A DNA stretch of 21,381 bases. Origin: Candidatus Bipolaricaulota bacterium. Lineage in GTDB: Bacteria; Bipolaricaulota; Bipolaricaulia; UBA7950; UBA9294. Numbering within the stretch: the first letter of the stretch is position 1; each line of letters opens with the position of its first letter. The DNA is taken from NCBI GenBank assembly GCA_021159105.1, contig JAGGSM010000135.1, forward strand, positions 1-21,381. Reading direction: 5' to 3'. The notes beneath the pieces were generated by a model, which did no database searches, was not told where the DNA came from, and saw nothing but the letters and a program-made list of their open reading frames with translations. The position numbers and the translations under genes are program-made. Of this stretch, positions 15,181 to 21,381 are shown in pieces.

Positions 15181-16016
15181 AAAGAGGAATAGTGGCATTG
15201 GCGTTGACCATGCTCGTTAGCGTGAGCCTGCTTGCGAGCGGATACTCGAATGTTGCCTCCATATTCGACCTCTCTCCATCGGCGCGTGCCTCTGGGATGG
15301 GTGGGGCGTTCGTCGCGCTTGCTGACGATGCGAGCGCCGCCTTCTACAACCCGGCCGGACTAGGGTGGATCAAGCAGATAAGCCTCTCTTCCCTCTTTGC
15401 CCGGCAGTTCGATGCGGTGAACTACGCATCGCTTCAGTTCGTCCTCCCCTACTTCGGTGCTTCTGTCCTCTACCTCGACTCCGGCCCGATCGAGGCGAGC
15501 GGGGAGACGTTCAGTTACACGAGCGGGGGCGGAATCGTCTCCACAGGATTCAACATCGGCCCGGTGGGGATCGGCGGGAGGTTCAAGGTGTACCGCGCCA
15601 CCTCCCCGAACGATGTCACTGGATGGGCGTTCGATCCAGCGCTCCTTGTTGTGACGGACATTGTCCGCGTCGGCCTGCTGGTGGAGAACGCCTACAGCGA
15701 GCCGATCGTCTTCCCCAGCCACAGCGAGGAGTGGACTCCGCTCATGAGGATCGGGGTAGGGATAACGCTCGCCGTGGGTGATGGCGTGGGGGTGAACGCC
15801 GCGGTCGAGGGGGCGGGGCTCTTCTCTGGCTCCCCTCGCCTGTGTGCTGGGTTCGAGACGTATGTTGACGGCCTGGCCGCCCGGGTCGGTTACGACGGTG
15901 ATGGAGCGACGTTCGGGCTTTCAGTGCGCTTCTCGAGCTTTGAGATAGACTGGGCGTACATCACGCGTGACGCTTTCCCCGACACCCATCGCGTGTCGCT
16001 CGAGTTTCGCTTCTAG
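15177..16016 (+). CDS. PorV/PorQ-family outer-membrane beta-barrel protein
   Basis: The 279-aa protein has a signal peptide (residues 1-21) and the PorV/PorQ family hallmark at residues 34-62: SARASGMGGAFVALADD followed by ASAAFYNPAGL. Alternating hydrophobic strands run to the end, which is an aromatic VSLEFRF, a typical outer-membrane barrel C-terminus. In Bacteroidetes PorV shuttles type IX cargo from the SprA translocon to the attachment complex; related proteins in other phyla have unknown roles. The start ATG at 15177 overlaps the protease stop by 4 bp, and the next gene begins 8 nt after the stop, so this is a tight operon. The open frame extends to 15069, but that part lies within the protease gene and lacks a signal peptide. 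Confidence 0.82.
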   Translation: MKRGIVALALTMLVSVSLLASGYSNVASIFDLSPSARASGMGGAFVALADDASAAFYNPAGLGWIKQISLSSLFARQFDAVNYASLQFVLPYFGASVLYLDSGPIEASGETFSYTSGGGIVSTGFNIGPVGIGGRFKVYRATSPNDVTGWAFDPALLVVTDIVRVGLLVENAYSEPIVFPSHSEEWTPLMRIGVGITLAVGDGVGVNAAVEGAGLFSGSPRLCAGFETYVDGLAARVGYDGDGATFGLSVRFSSFEIDWAYITRDAFPDTHRVSLEFRF

Positions 16017-16024
16017 GAGGGATT

Positions 16025-19000
16025 GTGAATTACAACAGCCGCGGGAGACTAGCACGTAGGATCCTTGTTTCATTGCTCATTGTGATCATTGGGGCATCGT
16101 TTCTGGCCCTCCCTGAGACCGAACAGGGGGAGAACTTCAAGCTCACGCTCACCGGGAGCAAGACGTGGACCCTGAGCTACGGGATCGGTGATGCCAGCGG
16201 GCTGGCGAAGGCCGGTGCGAGCCCGTACCAGATCTCGCTCGATCAGTCCCTCGCTGTCGACATCAAGGGCGAGGCCCTATCGGTCCTCACGATAGCTGCT
16301 CACTTCAACGACAAAGAGCCGGCGAGCATGCAGACGCTGACGATCAACCTCGATACCGAGCACCTCAAAGGCGTGCTAGGTGACTTCTCCCTCACCGGCA
16401 AACAGGCGTTCGCCGTGTACAACAAGAAGCTCAAGGGACTGCGCTTGGACTACATGAGGGACGGCACGACCCTGACCGGCGTCGTCTCCCAGATCGAGGG
16501 GATCTCGGAGTCCCAGACCTTCATCGGCACCACCGCGCACGCGCAGGTCCTGTACGCGGCTGCGCAGCCGGAAACCCCGTGGATCCCTCGACCCTACCGG
16601 ACGAACATAGCTGGATTATACGCTTTTGCCCTGTCATCCCCGTTCATCGCGGATTTCTCCATCGTCGATCTCACCCTCGTGGTCGGGGATCCGCTGCGCT
16701 CCCTGTTGAGTCAGTACTCCCTCGGATACCTGTACGATGACATCTCGACGTCCCCATCCGAGGAGCTCAAGGGGGACTCCTTCGCTGTGGTCGGAGACAG
16801 CGCGGAGAGCCTTGTCTTGAAGTCGGAACCGCGGGCGCTGCTGCGAAAGAGGCTGCAGGATGCGATCAAGGACTACAACGCGCAGCATGAACTGACGGGA
16901 AGCGAGAGGAAGACCTACCCGTTCACCACAGGAAGCGAATACGAGGCGCGCTTCCTGGACAGCCTTGTTGCGCAAGCGACGATCGATGTGGACCAGGACT
17001 CCTACCCACTTGCCAGCGGCACGCAGCACCGCTTCTACTACCTCGGCAAGAAGAACGTCAAGGACGGATCGGTCAGCGTCGAGGTGAGCCTGGGCGGAGG
17101 GACGTTCCGGCCGGTGACGGACCCGGAGTTCACGAACTACAAGGTGACGACCTATGCCGAAGAGGGGATCATCGAGCTCGACTTCCCATCTGAGTTCTTC
17201 GCCGATGCGAAGAGCGCCGTGCGGGTGTCGTTCGACTACAAAGTCTCCGGCGACATCTTCAACCTCGGCCTGTCGGTCGTTCCGGGAAGCGAGAAGGTGT
17301 ACCTGAACGGAAAGCTCCTCGTGCGCGACACGGACTATGCGATAGACTATGAGCTCGGCATGCTCACACTCCTCGTGCAGGTGAAGGAGAACGACAAGAT
17401 TCGCGTTGACTACGAGCGCTCGCGCGGCGGCCTCGGTTCGAGCGCGGAGTACGCGCGAAGCTTCTACGGGACGATGCTCACCCTCCCAGTCTCATCGGTG
17501 CTCACCCTCGACCTCAGCCTGTTGCAGGCGGCGGACAGCGCTGGAGGGACCGCCGACAGGGATCGGGCACGCACGATGCCGAATACTCACACCGTCTCCG
17601 GCGTCGTCGGGACGATCAAGCTTGACGGGTTCAACGCGCAGTTCACGGCGGGATATAACAACAACGTCTTCCCGTTCGACGACAATATGCGCCTGAACAT
17701 GCCAAACGAGATCACATCGATCCTCACCATCGGTGATTACACGCTTGTCGCGAGCCTAAACGGCTTGAGCGTCCTTCACAATGGAAAGTGGACTCCCTAC
17801 AGCGCGGCGAGCGGCCTCTCTGGCAGCCGCATCTACGCGATGGTAGGCGATGGCGAACACATCTACTTTGGCACCTCATCCGGCCTCACCGTCCTCAGCC
17901 TGAGCGGGGAGGCGCCGTTCGATCAGGTGGAGAACTGGAAGCGCTACTACTCAGAGGATGGGCTGCCGAACGTGGCCATCCACTCCCTGCTCCTGGAAGA
18001 TGGCACGCTCTACATCGGCACGGAGGACGGCCTGGCTCTCGTCCCTGAAGGATCGCTCGACGATCCGGCTTCCTACGTGGTCTACAGGTCTGCTGCCTTC
18101 TCGACCATCTTCGCCATCGCCGTGAGCGGGGATAAGCCCTACGTGGGAACCGACGATGGCCTGTTCACGCTCGACGTGGACTCCGGTGACTTCACAGCCG
18201 TTCCCGGTGCTCAGTCAGAGGAGATCAACGCCTTGGCTTCGGACGGCACCGGCCTGTACATCGCTTCGAGCGACGGCCTCGCTGTACTGAGTGGCGGGGC
18301 GCTGAGCTGGATCGTGCAGGGTGAGCCTGTCTACTGCGTCGCACTCCGGGACACTGACCTCTACTACGGATTGAGCGACGGCCTGTACAAGGACGGGGAG
18401 AGCCTACCTGCGGCCGCCGGTTGGCCGATCACCGCGGTCGATGTCGCACCCGATGGCACTCTGTGGGCAGGGAGCCGCGCCGACTCGGACTACAAGCTGA
18501 TGGTCTGGCAGATCGGTGAGGGGAGCGAGACGTTCGCCAACTCCGATCTCCTGCTCGACGGGCGGGACAACTCCCGCTTCATGGACATCAGCGCTTCCGA
18601 CCACACCGACAAAGGGATCCTGGCACGGGCGAGCTTCAATCGGAGCGCGGAAAACTACTCACTTTCCGGGAGCTTCGAGTCGGTGCAGCCGACGTTCACC
18701 ACCATCGGGCGCCTCTCGCGCAGCGACTCCACCGGCTGGAACCTGAGCGGAAACTTCCACATCGCGGATGGGGTCGAGCTTACCGCATCACACAGCTTCT
18801 ATCAGGTCGATCACTCGAGCGATCATCCGCGCGACACCATGCAGAACAACGCCTCACTCTCGATCGACCTGGGAGTGCATGCCGATCTGTCGATCAGCCA
18901 GGGACTGGTGGACGAGGACTTCTTCGCCCGGGGCTTTGACAGCGACACGATCACCTACTCGTTCTCGCTGTCGGACAGCCTGTTCTCAAAGGCCCTCGCT

Positions 19001-19993
19001 CTGACCCTTGGCTGGAACGACACACTGCGCTACGGGATTGCAGGTGTGGCCAATCCGCGTGAGAACAGGCTCTCTGCCAGCGCCGACTGGCAGATCACCC
19101 CAGAGATCAGCCTGAGCGGGAGCTGGGCCCGCCCGATGAGCTTCTCCGCGAGCAAGACGAGCGGGAGCGAGAAGTGGAACCTGAAAGGGAGCGTGCGCCA
19201 CACATTCACCGGACTTCTCGGTACGACGCTGACCTACACGGTGGATGGGAGCCGCGCCCTCACGGACGAACAGGCGCGCATCACGCAGGCGGCCACACTT
19301 GACCTGAGGCCGGTGGCGTTTTCGATCTCAGCGGTCAAGCTGACCCCACGCTTCACCTTGGGAGGAAACGATCAGAAGGGAACGCTCCTGCTGAACGGGC
19401 AGGCCAACCTGCGGGCGGTGGTGAGCGACTTCTCCGCGCAGGCGATGATCGGTCGCGACCTTTCCGGCTTCGGACAGGACAGGCAGCAGACCACGGACCG
19501 CATCTCCCTCAGCCTCGCCTACAGCGGGATCCCGGACCTGCGGCCGAACATCTCCTTCACCCAGAACGCGAGCAACGTCACCTATCGCGGTGAGACCCGC
19601 GGTTCGACCAGCCGCACGCTCACCGGATCCCTCACTTGGTCTCCCGAGGATGGGCGACGGGACACGCTGCGCATCAGCGCGCGCGGTTCCTCCGGCACGC
19701 AGCGGAGCGGGAACATGACGGTGAGCGTGACCAACAACTACACCTTCACCACCGACCCGTTCCCAGAGGGCGTCCTCTATCAGCCGATCGGTGTCCGGAT
19801 CGACCTCGACGGGAGCTACGCCTCGCGGAGTGAGATGCCGGATATCAACCTGTCGCTGAAGACGAGCGCCGATCTGACAATCTCCAAAACGTGGCAGACA
19901 TCCCTCTCCGCCTCCTACCTCACCGGGACGAAGAGCGACGGCAAGATGTACAACAGCCTCCTCCTTGAGCTGTTCGTTGCCGCCAGGTTCTAG
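16025..19993 (+). CDS. Large envelope protein: beta-rich region, seven-bladed propeller, C-terminal beta-barrel
   Basis: The 1322-aa protein starts at GTG 16025, with AGGAGG overlapping the preceding stop. An N-terminal basic stretch and hydrophobic segment (about 13-29) act as signal peptide. Residues 35-560 are beta-rich; at about 420-450 a VYLNGKLLVRDTDYAIDYELG motif resembles repeats seen in SprA/Sov-type translocons and related outer-membrane proteins. Residues about 560-835 hold seven repeats of the form YxG(T/S)xDGL-xxL, a seven-bladed propeller like the Reg_prop repeats of sensor kinases. Residues about 845-1322 alternate polar and hydrophobic with many Ser/Thr and aromatic residues and end LFVAARF, consistent with an outer-membrane barrel. 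I know no named family with this order. It lies between a PorV-like gene and a ThiF-like gene, so a role in surface export or display is inferred. Confidence 0.72.
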   Translation: MNYNSRGRLARRILVSLLIVIIGASFLALPETEQGENFKLTLTGSKTWTLSYGIGDASGLAKAGASPYQISLDQSLAVDIKGEALSVLTIAAHFNDKEPASMQTLTINLDTEHLKGVLGDFSLTGKQAFAVYNKKLKGLRLDYMRDGTTLTGVVSQIEGISESQTFIGTTAHAQVLYAAAQPETPWIPRPYRTNIAGLYAFALSSPFIADFSIVDLTLVVGDPLRSLLSQYSLGYLYDDISTSPSEELKGDSFAVVGDSAESLVLKSEPRALLRKRLQDAIKDYNAQHELTGSERKTYPFTTGSEYEARFLDSLVAQATIDVDQDSYPLASGTQHRFYYLGKKNVKDGSVSVEVSLGGGTFRPVTDPEFTNYKVTTYAEEGIIELDFPSEFFADAKSAVRVSFDYKVSGDIFNLGLSVVPGSEKVYLNGKLLVRDTDYAIDYELGMLTLLVQVKENDKIRVDYERSRGGLGSSAEYARSFYGTMLTLPVSSVLTLDLSLLQAADSAGGTADRDRARTMPNTHTVSGVVGTIKLDGFNAQFTAGYNNNVFPFDDNMRLNMPNEITSILTIGDYTLVASLNGLSVLHNGKWTPYSAASGLSGSRIYAMVGDGEHIYFGTSSGLTVLSLSGEAPFDQVENWKRYYSEDGLPNVAIHSLLLEDGTLYIGTEDGLALVPEGSLDDPASYVVYRSAAFSTIFAIAVSGDKPYVGTDDGLFTLDVDSGDFTAVPGAQSEEINALASDGTGLYIASSDGLAVLSGGALSWIVQGEPVYCVALRDTDLYYGLSDGLYKDGESLPAAAGWPITAVDVAPDGTLWAGSRADSDYKLMVWQIGEGSETFANSDLLLDGRDNSRFMDISASDHTDKGILARASFNRSAENYSLSGSFESVQPTFTTIGRLSRSDSTGWNLSGNFHIADGVELTASHSFYQVDHSSDHPRDTMQNNASLSIDLGVHADLSISQGLVDEDFFARGFDSDTITYSFSLSDSLFSKALALTLGWNDTLRYGIAGVANPRENRLSASADWQITPEISLSGSWARPMSFSASKTSGSEKWNLKGSVRHTFTGLLGTTLTYTVDGSRALTDEQARITQAATLDLRPVAFSISAVKLTPRFTLGGNDQKGTLLLNGQANLRAVVSDFSAQAMIGRDLSGFGQDRQQTTDRISLSLAYSGIPDLRPNISFTQNASNVTYRGETRGSTSRTLTGSLTWSPEDGRRDTLRISARGSSGTQRSGNMTVSVTNNYTFTTDPFPEGVLYQPIGVRIDLDGSYASRSEMPDINLSLKTSADLTISKTWQTSLSASYLTGTKSDGKMYNSLLLELFVAARF

Positions 19994-19997
19994 ATCG

Positions 19998-20765
19998 ATG
20001 GAGTCAAGCGATCGCTACCTGCGTCAGACGAGCCTTACGGAGATCGGCGCTGCTGGCCAGGAGCGGCTGCGAGATTCAACTGTGCTCGTTGCTGGCTGCG
20101 GTGCACTTGGTTCGAATAGTGCTGAGATCATTGCCCGCGCCGGGGTTGGAAAGATCATCCTCGTCGATTCCGACACGGTGGAGATGGGAAACCTGCAGCG
20201 ACAGGGGTTGCTTCGTGAAGCAGATATTGGAGAACACAAGGCTGAGGCAGTAGGAAGGGCCCTGCAAGGGATCAACAGTGAGATCGAGATCGACTTCAAG
20301 GTCGAGCGGATCGCGGCGGACAACATCGAGCGGCTCCTCGCTGGAGTCGACCTCGTCCTCGACGGCTTCGACAACATGCCCTCACGCTACCTGCTAAACG
20401 ACGCCTGCGTCAAGCACGGCGTCCCCTGGATCTTTGCCGCGGTTGCCGGGACGTTTGGGATGACGATGCCGATCATACCGCACAGGACGGCCTGCCTGCG
20501 CTGCCTGTCGCCAGATCCCGTGCCCGACGAATTCGTCCTCACTGCGGGGAATAGTGGATTGATCAACACCATCCCACGCGCCATCGTCTCGCTGCAGGCA
20601 ACGCTCGCGCTGAAGATACTCCTGGGGGCGTTGGACGTTCCGGCCACCCTCACGACATACGACATCTGGCAGAATGAGTTTACATCACTTGAGATCAAGC
20701 AAGGCAATGACTGTCCATGCTGTGTTCGCTCGGAGTATCCATTCCTGGAGGGGACATCCCCTTGA
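19998..20765 (+). CDS. ThiF/MoeB/HesA-family E1-like adenylyltransferase
   Basis: The 255-aa protein adenylates the C-terminus of a ubiquitin-like or sulfur-carrier protein in characterised relatives. It starts RYLRQTSLTEIG, the RYSRQ-like family start. The ATP loop GCGALG is at 33-38, D59 in DSDTVEMGNLQRQ with N65 and R68 follows, then the DGFDN motif at 122-126, and two zinc CxxC pairs at 166-169 (CLRC) and 239-242 (CPCC). The thioester cysteine expected just before the TAG motif (about 180-184) is replaced by V/L (EFVLTAGNSG), so only adenylation may remain. The frame is open upstream to 19965, inside the barrel gene; ATG 19998 follows that stop by 4 nt and is chosen. No thiS, moaD, thiG or JAB-type gene is nearby, so the partner is unknown. 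Confidence 0.87.
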   Translation: MESSDRYLRQTSLTEIGAAGQERLRDSTVLVAGCGALGSNSAEIIARAGVGKIILVDSDTVEMGNLQRQGLLREADIGEHKAEAVGRALQGINSEIEIDFKVERIAADNIERLLAGVDLVLDGFDNMPSRYLLNDACVKHGVPWIFAAVAGTFGMTMPIIPHRTACLRCLSPDPVPDEFVLTAGNSGLINTIPRAIVSLQATLALKILLGALDVPATLTTYDIWQNEFTSLEIKQGNDCPCCVRSEYPFLEGTSP

Positions 20766-20801
20766 GTTGAAGTATGAGTCACTGTTTCTTGCGCTGCTTG
20801 T

Positions 20802-21050
20802 GTGGAAGCAACTGTGAAAGATCTCTCCGAAAGCATGTCCCATACTAAGTTGCTTGCAGGGATTGAGTTTCTGCCCCTTGGGGCGGGAAATGAACCCCTG
20901 CAGGGGATTCAAGAGGGCATACAAGAGAAACTTGCGCGTTTGGAGCGCACACGCCTTGCGAAGGAACGTGCCAAACTGGACGCAGCAGCCGAACAGGCAT
21001 TGGCTGATGAATGGTCATCCAACACACTGCGGGAATGGCCAGAATACTGA
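20802..21050 (+). CDS. Degraded MazE/RHH-type antitoxin, 5' end replaced
   Basis: Only the C-terminal half of the 82-aa frame looks like an antitoxin: from about residue 35, a GIQEKLARLER-(x)-LAKE helix and an A-(x)-EQALADEW-(x)-EWPEY tail. This matches toxin-binding ends of ribbon-helix-helix antitoxins that precede MazF genes of this type. The first 35 residues (from a GTG at 20802 without a Shine-Dalgarno, or ATG 20835) have no RHH DNA-binding fold. They are encoded by palindromic DNA: TGCCCC-TT-GGGGCG near 20873-20885 and CCCCTGCAGGGG at 20895-20906. The likely reading is an antitoxin gene whose 5' part was lost or replaced by REP-like sequence. The stop overlaps the toxin start (ATG 21035). 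Confidence 0.45.
   Translation: MEATVKDLSESMSHTKLLAGIEFLPLGAGNEPLQGIQEGIQEKLARLERTRLAKERAKLDAAAEQALADEWSSNTLREWPEY
20856..20909. repeat. REP-like palindromic cluster
   Basis: Three elements lie side by side: CTTGCAGGGATTGAG (20857-20871), the reverse complement of the CAATCCCTGC arm found at 2603-2611; a TTTCTGCCCC-TT-GGGGCGGGAAA hairpin (about 20869-20891); and the exact palindrome CCCCTGCAGGGG (20895-20906) followed by ATTCAAG. Related copies are at 2601-2621 and in the 12602 tandem repeats. Positions are good to a few bases. Confidence 0.6.
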
Positions 21051-21381
21051 GGGGGAGAGATTCGCTGGTCCGATCTCACGAGGTTCGTGGACGCGAGCGG
21101 GCAGGCAAGCGCTCGATTGTTGTGATCAGCCATGATGTCTTCAACGAACGCTCTGGCACTGTGATAGCCCTGGCAATCACGGGTCGACCTCAGTGTGCGG
21201 GGTTTCCACTGACACTTGAACCCGACTCGCGCAAACCGCCCAGGCGCTCGTGGGTGAAGATCGGTCAGGTGCGGGTTCTCTCTGTTGAGCGAATAGGAGA
21301 GCTGATCGATACGGTTTCTGCGGCAGGTTTGGCCAAGGCGCTTGTGGTCTATCAACGGCTCAAGAAAAGAGCGAGCACCTC
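21035..21381 (+). CDS. MazF/PemK-family toxin, with two compensating frameshifts, 3' end cut by window
   Basis: MazF toxins are sequence-specific endoribonucleases. The frame from ATG 21035 is open to the window edge and gives MARILRG at the start and, from 21101, AGKRSIVVISHDVFNERSGTVIA-(x)-AITG-P-(x)-AGFPLTLE-(x)-SRK-P-(x)-SWVKIGQVR-LSVERIG, an excellent MazF match. Between them (about 21053-21100) the frame gives Arg-rich nonsense, whereas the neighbouring frame encodes GEIRWSDLTRFVDASGQ, the expected strand with the conserved E-I-x-W-x-DL. One extra G in GGGGG (21051-21055) and one missing G near 21104 explain this. The active-site N-terminal strand is therefore lost in the literal product, so the gene is probably inactive unless the indels are sequencing errors or frameshifting occurs. 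No stop is reached before 21381. Confidence 0.75.
   Translation, partial: MARILRGRDSLVRSHEVRGRERAGKRSIVVISHDVFNERSGTVIALAITGRPQCAGFPLTLEPDSRKPPRRSWVKIGQVRVLSVERIGELIDTVSAAGLAKALVVYQRLKKRAST

Noticed and set aside
20260..20276. CCCTGCAAGGGATCAAC in the thiF-like gene as another REP-like copy
   Set aside because: It encodes conserved-looking protein (ALQGIN) in the reading frame and has no extended palindrome, so it may be coincidence.
20772..20846. Cysteine-rich 24-aa frame starting at ATG 20774
   Set aside because: It is short, has no ribosome site and no recognisable motif.

Overview
The window is a GC-rich bacterial chromosome segment with tightly packed housekeeping genes in its first half and an envelope/secretion gene set in its second half. 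TAA, TAG and TGA all end genes, so the genetic code is standard. Gene content is mixed: a paired Asp23/AmaP/DUF2273 cassette of the kind known from Firmicutes and Thermotogae-like lineages, an EF-P with an arginine loop tip as in Thermus, and clear outer-membrane beta-barrel type proteins (PorV/PorQ-like and a 1322-aa barrel protein). This suggests a deep-branching diderm such as Bipolaricaulota (Acetothermia/OP1). That assignment is inference; no rRNA is present to confirm it.

Layout. 1-532 is non-coding and holds degenerate GTTCCG-type and CACGAAG-type repeats and a perfect 13-bp hairpin. 533-4255 (plus) carries a small coiled-coil protein, prfA (RF1), tRNA-Ile(GAT), a PC4-like ssDNA-binding protein, tRNA-Glu(CTC), and an rpsI-rpmE-DUF1385 operon. 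4252-8629 (minus) carries a PHP phosphoesterase, nusB, DUF2273, amaP, two asp23 genes, efp, an RlpA-like protein and a DUF2227 membrane protein. 8680-11606 (plus) holds groES-groEL behind a sigma70 promoter and a CIRCE-like operator, then a patatin-like lipase whose ribosome site lies in the groEL terminator. A lamin-tail-domain secreted protein (minus) follows.

12511-13035 is a 525-bp divergent intergenic region holding two promoters and a 90-bp tandem repeat (three full copies and one decayed copy). From 13036 a compact plus-strand operon encodes a secreted subtilase with a FlgD/T9SS-type C-terminal domain, a PorV/PorQ-like outer-membrane protein, a 1322-aa protein with a seven-bladed propeller and a C-terminal beta-barrel, and a ThiF/MoeB-like E1 enzyme that lacks the thioester cysteine. 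Cargo with a sorting-like tail, a PorV-like protein and a SprA-reminiscent barrel in one operon recall a type IX-like secretion or surface-display module; this is the most interesting candidate system here, and it is a hypothesis. The window ends in a decaying MazEF-type toxin-antitoxin locus: the antitoxin start is replaced by palindromic repeat sequence and the toxin carries two compensating frameshifts.

Regulatory signals are unusually legible. There are promoters with 16- or 17-nt spacers for both tRNAs, rpsI, groES, the lamin-tail gene and the subtilase operon, and two minus-strand genes have a -10 box exactly 7 nt before the ATG, which suggests leaderless transcripts. A CCCTGC(A/G)(A/G)GGG palindrome recurs in several intergenic places and in one case contributes part of a promoter -35 box.
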